From Anaerosporobacter faecicola (lineage in GTDB: Bacteria > Bacillota > Clostridia > Lachnospirales > Lachnospiraceae), in assembly GCF_012070565.1 (NCBI RefSeq), contig NZ_JAAQRO010000029.1, forward strand, positions 1-64,000: a stretch of 64,000 nucleotides of DNA, written 5' to 3'. The notes beneath the pieces are model-generated. The model ran no database searches, had not been told where the DNA came from, and saw nothing but the letters and a program-made list of their open reading frames with translations. Of the stretch, positions 56,847-64,000 are shown piece by piece. Both the position numbers and the translations under genes were made by a program. The number at the start of each line of letters is the position of its first letter. Position 1 is the stretch's first letter.

Positions 56847-58058
56847 ATGCTAATAGTAAAAAAATTTGGCGGAACATCTGTAGCTAACAAAGAGAGAATC
56901 TTTAATGTTGCAAAAAGATGTATTGAAGATTATCAAAAAGGCAATCAAGTAGTTGTTGTTTTATCTGCAATGGGTAAACAAACAGACGTACTTTTAGATA
57001 TGGCAAAGGATATTAATCCAAAGGCTTCTAAGAGAGAACTAGATATGCTATTGACAACAGGAGAACAAACTTCTGTTGCGTTAATGGCAATGGCTATGGA
57101 TTCATTAGGCGTACCAGCAATTTCACTTAATGCATTCCAAGTGGCAATGCATACAACTTCCGTATACGGAAATTCCAGATTAAAACGTATTGATACCGAA
57201 CGAATCAAACATGAATTAGATAATAAGAAGATTGTGATCGTAACTGGTTTCCAAGGCGTAAATCAATATGATGATTATACCACATTAGGTAGAGGTGGTT
57301 CTGATACAACAGCTGTTGCTTTAGCAGCATCATTACATGCAGATGCATGTGAAATTTACACAGATGTAGATGGTGTTTTCACAGCAGACCCAAGACTTGT
57401 CAAGGATGCAAAGAAACTTGATGAGATTACTTACGATGAGATGTTAGACTTAGCTACATTAGGCGCTGGAGTTTTGCATAACAGATCTGTTGAGATGGCT
57501 AAAAAATATGGAGTACCACTAATCGTACGTTCAAGTTTAAATACATCAGAAGGAACCGTTGTTAAGGAGGAAGTAAAAATGGAAAAGATGTTAGTAAGTG
57601 GAGTAGCAGCAGATAGAAATGTAGCACGTATTTCAGTTGTAGGATTACAAGACACACCAGGAGTAGCATTCAAACTATTCAATCATTTAGCAAACCACAA
57701 TATCAATGTAGATGTTATTTTACAATCAATTGGACGTGAAGGAACAAAGGACATTAGCTTTACTGTAACAAAAGATGCTGTTGATGAAGCAGTTGAGATC
57801 ATCAAGAGACATAGTGAGGGAAGCTTAAAATGTCAATCAGTAGATGTTGAAAGAAATGTTGCGAAAGTATCGATCGTAGGAGCAGGTATGATGTCTAATC
57901 CAGGGGTAGCTGCTAAGATGTTCGAAGCATTATTTGATGTTCAAGTAAATATTAAAATGATCGCTACTTCAGAAATCCGCGTAACCGTATTAATCGATGA
58001 GAAATCAGTAGAAGTTGCAACAAATGCGGTACATGAGAAATTCAATTTAGGTCATTAA
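56847..58058 (+). CDS. lysC: Aspartate kinase
   Basis: LysC starts lysine, threonine and methionine synthesis by phosphorylating aspartate. The 403-residue protein has KKFGGTSVANKERI at the start, TGFQGVNQYDDYTTLGRGGSD, and two C-terminal ACT domains (about residues 265-400). AGGAGG (56836-56841) lies 5 nt before ATG. An internal AAGGAGG (57564-57570) precedes in-frame ATG 57579, which would make a separate 159-residue ACT-only beta subunit, as known for B. subtilis LysC. It is the last gene of the ACT-hom-apgM-lysC cluster. Confidence 0.96.
   Translation: MLIVKKFGGTSVANKERIFNVAKRCIEDYQKGNQVVVVLSAMGKQTDVLLDMAKDINPKASKRELDMLLTTGEQTSVALMAMAMDSLGVPAISLNAFQVAMHTTSVYGNSRLKRIDTERIKHELDNKKIVIVTGFQGVNQYDDYTTLGRGGSDTTAVALAASLHADACEIYTDVDGVFTADPRLVKDAKKLDEITYDEMLDLATLGAGVLHNRSVEMAKKYGVPLIVRSSLNTSEGTVVKEEVKMEKMLVSGVAADRNVARISVVGLQDTPGVAFKLFNHLANHNINVDVILQSIGREGTKDISFTVTKDAVDEAVEIIKRHSEGSLKCQSVDVERNVAKVSIVGAGMMSNPGVAAKMFEALFDVQVNIKMIATSEIRVTVLIDEKSVEVATNAVHEKFNLGH
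57579..58058 (+). CDS. Probable internal-start beta subunit of aspartate kinase
   Basis: ATG 57579 is in frame with lysC (codon 245) and lies 8 nt after a full AAGGAGG. The 159-residue product would hold both ACT domains (for example ARISVVGLQDTPGVAFKLFN) and no kinase domain. B. subtilis aspartokinase II is made as alpha and beta subunits from such nested starts in one gene. Seen here: the site and spacing. Inferred: actual use. Confidence 0.6.
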   Translation: MEKMLVSGVAADRNVARISVVGLQDTPGVAFKLFNHLANHNINVDVILQSIGREGTKDISFTVTKDAVDEAVEIIKRHSEGSLKCQSVDVERNVAKVSIVGAGMMSNPGVAAKMFEALFDVQVNIKMIATSEIRVTVLIDEKSVEVATNAVHEKFNLGH

Positions 58059-58133
58059 TAACGGGCAAAGTCTCAAATGCAAAACAATGCATTCATGAAG
58101 AATTTTAACTGTTAATTATAAGATATATTAGAA

Positions 58134-58198
58134 AGCTCCTCTTCCGCCTAGAAGAAATGTTACATGATTCTTTTAGATGGAAGAGGAGCTATTTTATT
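58134..58198 (+). terminator. lysC terminator
   Basis: AGCTCCTCTTCC (58134-58145) pairs perfectly with GGAAGAGGAGCT (58179-58190), followed by ATTTTATT. It ends the threonine/lysine unit. Confidence 0.9.
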
Positions 58199-58338
58199 GA
58201 CGCGAGCAACGAGCCAAAGTCCAAGTTTACTTGAGACCTTGGCGACTGCCGCGATAACTTGATAAACTCGCAAAGCGTGTTTATCATAGTTGAAGCTGTT
58301 ATTAACACGAGAGTGTACACTTTGTTCTATAATGTAAG
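58199..58338. repeat. Second repeat block after lysC (hairpins G)
   Basis: Right after the terminator comes a long hairpin GCCAAAGTCCAAG / CTTGAGACCTTGGC (58213-58243) around TTTA, then the hairpin AAACTCGC-AAA-GCGTGTTT (58261-58285, with GAT/ATC outer stem) shared with 33559. The block ends GTACACTTTGTTCT (58317-58330), the complement of the right end of element copy C. It may be a relative in the opposite orientation. Confidence 0.5.
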
Positions 58339-58651
58339 CCTTGCAATATAGTGAAATAACATATATTTTTAATACTTATTTAATTGTATTTCTTATAAAA
58401 ACACATTATTATGTGAAGTACAAAGCAGACATATATGTACTCAATAAATCATACTTTGTACTTGGATGTTAGGAATGAAGAAGTGCTTGCTATAATCGTC
58501 AGAAAACATACGCTTGTTTGATATCACATGTGAATATAGTAGCCTCCTATTATACATAAAGTTCCTCATATTCGAAGTTTGAAAGGAATAATACAAAGGC
58601 AATAATAAGTACAAGGAAATGAATAAAATATATAGAAAGAGAGGTTGTTAT
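58339..58651. other. Gene-free region before the zinc-ribbon membrane protein
   Basis: AT-rich with no clear gene. No strong promoter is recognised, though the next gene must have one in here. Confidence 0.35.
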
Positions 58652-59041
58652 ATGAACTGGTTAAGACGTGTTATGAATGGTCGATATGGAGTAGACCAAT
58701 TGTCACTTGCACTTCTTGTGATTTCGGTTATACTAACAGTAGTGGGAATTTTTCCAAAGTCACATGTACTATCGACATTATCGATAATTCCGTTGCTGAT
58801 CTGTTATTTTCGTACGTTTTCAAAGAATATACGAAAACGGTATGAAGAAAACCGAAAATTTTTAGCGTTCTGGAACCCTATACGAAATTACTTTATGAAA
58901 TATGTAAATAGGAGTAAAGATAAGACACATCGATATTATCGTTGTCCAAAGTGCAAAAAGACGGTACGGGTTCCCAAAGGAAAAGGGAAGATCTGCATTA
59001 CTTGCCCTGTCTGTAAAGAAGAATTTATAAGAAAGTCGTAA
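58652..59041 (+). CDS. Small membrane protein with C-terminal zinc ribbon
   Basis: The 129-residue protein has two hydrophobic segments (about 20-36 and 40-56: LALLVISVILTVVGIFP, STLSIIPLLICYFRTF), a basic linker and a zinc ribbon at the C-terminus (CPKCKKTVRVPKGKGKICITCPVC, four cysteines in C-P-K-C and C-P-V-C). Start ATG 58652 follows AGAGAGG. I do not know its function. It precedes tex by 14 nt, so it is probably cotranscribed with it. Confidence 0.8.
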   Translation: MNWLRRVMNGRYGVDQLSLALLVISVILTVVGIFPKSHVLSTLSIIPLLICYFRTFSKNIRKRYEENRKFLAFWNPIRNYFMKYVNRSKDKTHRYYRCPKCKKTVRVPKGKGKICITCPVCKEEFIRKS

Positions 59042-59055
59042 AGGAGTTTACTTAC

Positions 59056-61218
59056 ATGGATATTTTAAAGCAGTTAAAGGATGAGTTGGGAATCCGACTT
59101 GAGCAGGTAGAAGCGACAGTAAAATTGATCGACGAAGGCAATACAATACCATTTATCGCACGATACCGAAAGGAAGTAACTGGTTCCTTAAATGATGAAG
59201 TATTGCGTAATCTACATGAACGATTGCTATACCTACGTAATCTGGAAGACAAGAAGAACTCTGTTTTAGCTAGTATTGAAGAACAAGGAAAGCTAACAGA
59301 GGAATTAAGAAAACAGATCCTAGAAGCTGCCACATTGGTTGTAGTAGAAGACTTGTATCGTCCATATCGTCCAAAGAGAAGAACAAGAGCTACCATTGCC
59401 AAGGAAAAAGGACTAGAACCATTGGCAAATCTTATAGTCATGCAGATGCTGAACAAGCCATTAGAAGAGGAAGCAGTTGCATTTCTATCAGAAGAGAAAG
59501 ATGTGAATACGGTTGAAGAAGCTATTGCAGGAGCAAAAGATATTGTAGCAGAAAGTGTATCAGATGAGGCGGATTATCGTATTCATATTCGTAAAGTTAC
59601 CATGCAAGAAGGAACCATTTCTTCAGTAGCGAAAGATGAAAAAGTGGAGTCTGTATATGAGATGTACTACGCTTTTGAAGAAACAATTGCAAAGATTGCA
59701 GGACACAGAATTCTTGCTTTGAATCGAGGGGAAGCTGAGAAAATTCTTACGGTTAAAGTGAATGCACCAATAGAAAAGATTATACGATATCTAGAAAAAC
59801 AGGTAATCAAAAAAGAAAATCCATATACAACAGATGTATTAAAAAGCGTTGTGGAAGATAGCTACAATCGATTAATTGCACCTGCAATTGAACGAGAGAT
59901 ACGGAATGAGTTAACAGAAAAAGCTGAAGATGGAGCAATTAAAGTATTTGGTAAGAATCTGGAACAACTACTAATGCAACCACCTATTGTTGGACAAACA
60001 GTGTTGGGCTGGGATCCTGCATTTCGGACAGGTTGTAAATTAGCAGTAGTTGACCCAACGGGTAAGGTACTAGATACTACAGTTGTATATCCAACTGCAC
60101 CACAGAATAAAGTGGAAGAAGCAAAAAAGACTGTAAAAGCGCTAATTGAAAAGTACAACATTACCTTAATTTCTATTGGGAATGGAACTGCATCAAGAGA
60201 ATCTGAGCTAATTGTTTCGGAGATGATCAAAGAGATGAATCGTCCAGTACAATACATTATTGTAAACGAAGCAGGTGCCAGTGTATATTCGGCTTCAAAA
60301 TTAGCAACAGAAGAGTTCCCTAACTTTGATGTAGGACAAAGAAGTGCTGCTTCTATTGCAAGAAGATTACAGGATCCGCTTGCAGAGCTAGTAAAGATAG
60401 AACCAAAAGCGATTGGTGTAGGGCAATATCAGCATGATATGAATCAAAAGAAATTGTCGGAAGCCTTATCAGGGGTTGTTGAAGATTCTGTTAATAAAGT
60501 AGGGGTTGATCTGAATACAGCAAGTGCTTCTTTATTAGAATATATATCGGGTATTACGAAAGTTATCGCTAAGAATATCGTTTCATATCGTGAGGAAAAT
60601 GGTAGATTTTCTGATCGAAAACAATTATTAAAGGTTGCAAAACTTGGACCAAAGGCATATGAACAATGTGCAGGATTTATGCGTATTGCTGAAGGTAAGA
60701 ATCCATTAGATGCGACAAGTGTGCATCCAGAGACGTATGATGCGGCAAAAGTGCTTCTTGAAAAACTAGGTTATACAGCTAAAGATATAACGAAAAAAGA
60801 TGAAACTGGTAAACCGGTATTATCAAGACTTGGTGCTAAAATCACGGATAAGGAAAAGATGGCAGCAGAACTTGGAATTGGTGTGATTACCTTAACAGAT
60901 ATTATTAAGGAATTAGAAAAACCAGCAAGAGATCCTAGAGAAGAGATGCCAAAACCAATCTTAAGAACGGATGTACTTGCTATGGAAGATTTACAACCAG
61001 GCATGGTATTGAAAGGTACGGTTAGAAATGTAATTGACTTTGGTGCATTCGTTGATATTGGTGTACATCAAGATGGATTGGTTCATATTTCACAATTAAC
61101 GGATAAAAAGTTCGTAAAACACCCATTGGATGTTGTTAGTGTTGGCGATATTGTTGATGTAAAAGTAATGTCAGTGGATCTTGGAAAGAAGAGAATTCAA
61201 CTTACGATGAAAATGTAA
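59056..61218 (+). CDS. tex: Tex family S1 RNA-binding protein
   Basis: Tex binds nucleic acid and affects transcription. The 720-residue protein has the Tex N-terminal helical domain (FIARYRKEVTGSLNDE), a YqgF/RNase H-like core (GWDPAFRTGCKLAVVDPTGKVL), helix-hairpin-helix repeats (NTASASLLEYISGI, LGPKAYEQCAGFMRI) and a C-terminal S1 domain (GTVRNVIDFGAFVDIGVHQDGLVHISQL). This is a complete Tex. AAAGGAG precedes ATG. The only other gene in the unit is the upstream zinc-ribbon protein. Confidence 0.95.
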   Translation: MDILKQLKDELGIRLEQVEATVKLIDEGNTIPFIARYRKEVTGSLNDEVLRNLHERLLYLRNLEDKKNSVLASIEEQGKLTEELRKQILEAATLVVVEDLYRPYRPKRRTRATIAKEKGLEPLANLIVMQMLNKPLEEEAVAFLSEEKDVNTVEEAIAGAKDIVAESVSDEADYRIHIRKVTMQEGTISSVAKDEKVESVYEMYYAFEETIAKIAGHRILALNRGEAEKILTVKVNAPIEKIIRYLEKQVIKKENPYTTDVLKSVVEDSYNRLIAPAIEREIRNELTEKAEDGAIKVFGKNLEQLLMQPPIVGQTVLGWDPAFRTGCKLAVVDPTGKVLDTTVVYPTAPQNKVEEAKKTVKALIEKYNITLISIGNGTASRESELIVSEMIKEMNRPVQYIIVNEAGASVYSASKLATEEFPNFDVGQRSAASIARRLQDPLAELVKIEPKAIGVGQYQHDMNQKKLSEALSGVVEDSVNKVGVDLNTASASLLEYISGITKVIAKNIVSYREENGRFSDRKQLLKVAKLGPKAYEQCAGFMRIAEGKNPLDATSVHPETYDAAKVLLEKLGYTAKDITKKDETGKPVLSRLGAKITDKEKMAAELGIGVITLTDIIKELEKPARDPREEMPKPILRTDVLAMEDLQPGMVLKGTVRNVIDFGAFVDIGVHQDGLVHISQLTDKKFVKHPLDVVSVGDIVDVKVMSVDLGKKRIQLTMKM

Positions 61219-61338
61219 CAATGACGATGTCCCTTTGGCTGTTGTATCATATTATTGGTTGACAAATCCAGTAAAATTAGTTAATATATTGATGTTACAA
61301 GGTTACGCTCATTCGAGTGTAAAAACAGAATAAGATAG

Positions 61339-61449
61339 TTCTTCGGGGCAGGGTGAAATTCCCGATCGACGGTGATAGTCCGTGAGCTACTTCAGTAGCT
61401 GATTTGGTGCGATTCCAAAACCGACAGTATAGTCTGGATGAGAGAAGAA
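61339..61449 (+). ncRNA. FMN riboswitch (RFN element)
   Basis: The conserved RFN pieces are in order: TTCTTCGGGGCAGGGTGAAA, TTCCCGATCGACGGTGATAG, TCCGTGAGC, the variable P3-like GCTACTTCAGTAGC, GATTTGGTGCGATTCC, AAAACCGACAGTATAGTCTG and GATGAGAGAAGAA, closing P1. It senses FMN and controls ribU downstream. Confidence 0.96.
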
Positions 61450-61544
61450 ACATCTGAAATTATTTCTGCTTGTTTTCAATTGAATTTTATTGAAACAAAC
61501 ACAATGCAGCAATGCATAATGATAATTGATGATGAATAGCGCAT

Positions 61545-61575
61545 GCTCTGAATGGTTTCATTCAGGGCTTTTTTA
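61545..61575 (+). terminator. FMN riboswitch terminator
   Basis: GCTCTGAATG (61545-61554) pairs with CATTCAGGGC (61559-61568), followed by TTTTTT. It is 96 nt after the aptamer, consistent with FMN-dependent termination before ribU. Confidence 0.88.
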
Positions 61576-61700
61576 TGTAATAGGAAGGAATATTCCATTG
61601 GCATAATTGGAAAGAGTTTCGTTACATAAAAAAACGCTCCACTATGGTGCATACTTGCACAAAGAAGTGGACGTGCTGAAGAACCTTCTTACGTTTATTG
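61575..61700 (+). repeat. Dispersed intergenic element, copy E (diverged)
   Basis: TAATAGGAAGGA and the segment GCTCCACTATGGTGC lead to a diverged core GTGCATACTTGCACAAAGAA (61647-61666), then GTGGACGTGCTGAAGAACC. It abuts the riboswitch terminator, so it lies inside the ribU mRNA leader, unlike the other copies. Confidence 0.5.
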
Positions 61701-61763
61701 CCTTGCACAGAATAATCATACATAAGTTGTGCAAGAGAAAGCAAAGATTAAGGAGAGAGTAGT

Positions 61764-62387
61764 ATGACTGAAAAAACAGGTCAGGCAATGACCAACACAA
61801 ACATGGTGACAAAAGAGTTGTTTACAACAAAGAATTTAGTTATGATGGCATTTTTAGGAGCAATCGCATATGTGCTAATGCTATTACATTTGCCATTTAA
61901 GTATCTTGGTTTTTTGGAAGTTGAGTTCAGTGATGTACCAGCGCTCGTTGGTGGAATCTTCTATGGGCCTATGGTTGGACTTTTGGTAGAATTGATCAAA
62001 AACCTAATCAAAGCCATTACCGCAACAACAACAGGGGGCGTAGGAGAGCTAGCAAACTTTGTAATCTGTTCTGCTTATGTAGTAACAGCATCATATTTAT
62101 TCCGTCGTTTAAAAGGAAAAGCTAGAGCAGTAATTTCGTTTGGTGTTGCAACTGTTGCATTAGCGTTTGTGGGGGCAATCATCAATTATTTTATTACGGT
62201 ACCATTGTATGCCCAATTGTTTGGCGGAATGGAAAATGTAGTAGGTAGTGCTGCTAAAACGGTACCAGCTGTCAAAGATTTGGCAACTGTTGTTCTACTT
62301 GGAATCACGCCGTTTAATGTTATGAAAGGAATCGTATTAGGCGTTATAGGCTTTTATTTGTATAAACCGCTAAGAAATAGGATTTAG
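61764..62387 (+). CDS. ribU: Riboflavin ECF transporter S component
   Basis: RibU takes up riboflavin via the shared ECF module. The 207-residue protein has about six membrane helices, with the RibU pattern LGAIAYVLMLLHLPFKYLGF and EFSDVPALVGGIFYGPMVGLL, VELIKNLIKAITATTTGGVGE. An FMN riboswitch lies upstream, which supports the substrate. AAGGAGAGAG precedes ATG. No ecfA/ecfT genes are here. Confidence 0.95.
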   Translation: MTEKTGQAMTNTNMVTKELFTTKNLVMMAFLGAIAYVLMLLHLPFKYLGFLEVEFSDVPALVGGIFYGPMVGLLVELIKNLIKAITATTTGGVGELANFVICSAYVVTASYLFRRLKGKARAVISFGVATVALAFVGAIINYFITVPLYAQLFGGMENVVGSAAKTVPAVKDLATVVLLGITPFNVMKGIVLGVIGFYLYKPLRNRI

Positions 62388-62461
62388 TGGATTACCCGTT
62401 GCCTTTTTCCTTGTTTCTGCTATAATGAAGTAGTAAAGTAAGGAAAGGCAGGAATTTGTAG

Positions 62462-62971
62462 ATGAATAACAAGGTAAACTTGAAGATCGAATTAAAAGTT
62501 TCAGACATGTATGAATTTTTACTTCGACATGCATATACCAGTGTGGCTGGACTAGTGGGAGTTGGAATTAGTTTGGTTGCATTGGTATCGTTTTTTATAG
62601 GGCTAGGTAAATCCGATACCTATCAGAATATATTATTACTTGTGATTGCATCATTGTTTACAATTATTAACCCAATTCAACTCCGAATGAAAGCAAGACA
62701 ACAAGTTAGTTTGAATCCAATGTTTAAGATACCGCTAGATTACGAATTCGATCAGGAACAGATTGTTGTTCGCCAGAATGATCAACATGCGGAATTATCA
62801 TGGAATGATATGTATAAAGTTGTTGAAACTAAGAATCTAATTATCTTATATTTCTCCAAAGTGACAGGATATATTTTACCAAAATCACAGATGAATGGAC
62901 AAGAACAGGAATTGGTCCAATTAATTCAAGACAATGTTGATCAGGCAAAATGTAAATTTCGGAAGAAATAA
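62462..62971 (+). CDS. YcxB-like membrane protein
   Basis: The 169-residue protein has two adjacent membrane segments (about 30-70: VAGLVGVGISLVALVSFFIG, ILLLVIASLFTIINPI) and a cytoplasmic C-terminal part with the YcxB-like pattern LDYEFDQEQIVVRQNDQ, ELSWNDMYKVVETKNLIILYF, ILPKSQM. Function unknown. It follows ribU by 74 nt and precedes tsaE by 15 nt, so it may be cotranscribed with the tsa genes. Confidence 0.8.
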   Translation: MNNKVNLKIELKVSDMYEFLLRHAYTSVAGLVGVGISLVALVSFFIGLGKSDTYQNILLLVIASLFTIINPIQLRMKARQQVSLNPMFKIPLDYEFDQEQIVVRQNDQHAELSWNDMYKVVETKNLIILYFSKVTGYILPKSQMNGQEQELVQLIQDNVDQAKCKFRKK

Positions 62972-62986
62972 TGGATTGGAGTTATT

Positions 62987-63415
62987 ATGGTAATAGAGAG
63001 TTGGAATGAGAAAGAGACCTATCAATTAGGATATGAGTTAGGGAAGAAAGCCAATAAGAAAGATGTATTCTGCCTCTTAGGTGATTTAGGAGTGGGGAAG
63101 ACAGTATTTACACAAGGATTTGCAGATGGGTTAGGAATTGAGGAACCAATCTGTAGCCCTACTTTCACAATTGTACAGGAATACTACTCTGGAAGACTAC
63201 CGTTCTACCATTTGGACGTATATCGAATTGCAGATGTAGAAGAGATGGAAGAGATCGGGTATGAAGATTATTTCAGTGGAGAAGGAGTATGCCTGATTGA
63301 ATGGGCAAACCTAATTGAAGAAATCTTACCAGAGGAGATAACGGTTATTAAGATCGAGAAAGTTCTGGAGAAAGGTTTTGATTATCGAAGAATAACAGTT
63401 GATGAGAGCTTGTAA
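62987..63415 (+). CDS. tsaE: TsaE, tRNA t6A37 synthesis ATPase
   Basis: TsaE helps the TsaB-TsaD complex make N6-threonylcarbamoyl-adenosine at tRNA position 37. The 142-residue ATPase has Walker A LLGDLGVGKTVFTQGFADGL (G-x-x-G-x-G-K-T), CSPTFTIVQEY and the Asp/Glu-rich HLDVYRIADVEEMEEIGYEDY and LIEWA motifs. It has normal length and starts 15 nt after the YcxB-like gene. tsaB follows. Confidence 0.94.
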   Translation: MVIESWNEKETYQLGYELGKKANKKDVFCLLGDLGVGKTVFTQGFADGLGIEEPICSPTFTIVQEYYSGRLPFYHLDVYRIADVEEMEEIGYEDYFSGEGVCLIEWANLIEEILPEEITVIKIEKVLEKGFDYRRITVDESL

Positions 63416-63462
63416 ACGAAGAGAGATACGAGTAATACTTTGTTTATAGATGGGAGAGAAGA

Positions 63463-64000
63463 ATGAAAATCTTAGCAATTGATAGTTCTGGATTAGTTGC
63501 CTCAGTAGCAATTATTTCAGACAAAGAGTTAATAGGAGAATATACAATTAATTATAAAAAGACACACTCACAAACCTTATTACCAATGCTAGACGCGGTA
63601 GTGAAGATGGTTGAACTTGACCTGAAAGAGATTGATGCCATAGCAGTAGCGAAAGGACCGGGTTCATTTACAGGACTTCGAATTGGATCTTCAACAGCAA
63701 AAGGACTGGGTTTGGCGCTTAACAAACCAATTATTGAGATACCAACCGTGGATGGCTTAGCCTATAACATTGGATTCACAGATTATATGATTTGCCCGTT
63801 GATGGATGCAAAGAGAAACCAAGTGTATACTGGTTTGTATGAATATATAGACGGAAAATTCTCTGTTATAAAGCAAGAATGCGCAGTTGCATTATCGGAA
63901 ATAATACAAGAAATTAATGAAAAAGGAAGAAAAGTCATCTTCCTTGGAGATGGTGTTCCTGTATACAAAGAACAGATTGAACAAGTAATTACAGTAGCAC
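63463..64000 (+). CDS. tsaB: TsaB, partial
   Basis: The frame is open from ATG 63463 to the window end (179 residues seen of about 235). It begins MKILAIDSSGLVASVAIISD, then HSQTLLPMLDAV, AVAKGPGSFTGLRIGSSTAKG, matching TsaB, a proteolytically inactive actin-fold partner of TsaD in t6A synthesis. GGGAGAGAA precedes the ATG. It follows tsaE by 47 nt, as in most Firmicutes; tsaD or rimI probably follows outside the window. Confidence 0.93.
   Translation, partial: MKILAIDSSGLVASVAIISDKELIGEYTINYKKTHSQTLLPMLDAVVKMVELDLKEIDAIAVAKGPGSFTGLRIGSSTAKGLGLALNKPIIEIPTVDGLAYNIGFTDYMICPLMDAKRNQVYTGLYEYIDGKFSVIKQECAVALSEIIQEINEKGRKVIFLGDGVPVYKEQIEQVITVA

Noticed and set aside
58199-58338. That block G is a full inverted copy of the dispersed element.
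   Set aside because: Only the end GTACACTTTGTTCT matches; the conserved core is not seen on either strand.

Overview
The window is low-GC, densely coded DNA with strong AGGAGG-type ribosome binding sites, TTGACA/TATAAT promoters and many hairpin-plus-T-run terminators. Together with a SAM-I and an FMN riboswitch, ECF vitamin transporters, an mbl-flagellar rod gene cluster and a long-form HPF, this points to a motile Firmicute. Gene content and protein style suggest Clostridia, probably Lachnospiraceae-like; that placement is inference, because no rRNA gene is present. About four fifths of the genes lie on the + strand.

Layout. 1-1500: the start of an IS3-type transposase (minus strand), a DUF2089 regulator (minus strand) and the rpoB promoter region. 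1512-9215: rpoB-rpoC. 9216-23700: a block separating rpoBC from the str operon. It holds a small peptide gene, a MATE exporter, glpK, a DUF2087-GNAT fusion, a Cof-type HAD phosphatase, PadR plus a DUF1700/DUF4097 protein, riboswitch-controlled metK, a histidine kinase/response regulator pair, a pseudouridine synthase and an AI-2E family protein. 23742-28862: rpsL-rpsG-fusA-tuf. 29099-32114: mnmM-like methylase, degV, a small protein and an ECF S component with a structured leader. 32552-35715: mbl and three flagellar rod genes. 36028-40429: recD2, comF, a yvyF-like gene, cheX-like and cheY. 40596-47170: cvfB, acyl-ACP thioesterase, ridA, a small protein, a CPBP protease, trxB and a secreted SH3-NlpC/P60 hydrolase. 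47378-48050: a gene-free stretch with a cluster of DnaA boxes. 48257-53440: hpf, secA, frameshifted prfB and cheW. 53687-58058: pheB-like ACT protein, hom, an ApgM-family proposed homoserine kinase and lysC, an aspartate-to-threonine pathway unit. 58652-64000: a zinc-ribbon membrane protein, tex, FMN riboswitch-ribU, a YcxB-like protein, tsaE and the start of tsaB.

The most interesting signals are not protein genes. (1) A dispersed intergenic element of about 80-130 bp recurs after terminators near 9290, 28930, 47262, 48841 and 61575. It has a conserved core and a stem-loop whose tetraloop changes while the stem is mostly kept. (2) A second hairpin family (33559 and 58261) shows a compensatory base change. 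(3) Three perfect and two one-mismatch DnaA boxes lie within 120 bp at 47715-47834, with no dnaA nearby and no strand-bias switch. (4) A promoter-proximal two-stem leader RNA precedes the ECF S component at 31518 and matches no riboswitch class I recognise. (5) comF appears to start at a rare ATT codon. (6) lysC has a strong internal start, and prfB needs a +1 frameshift.
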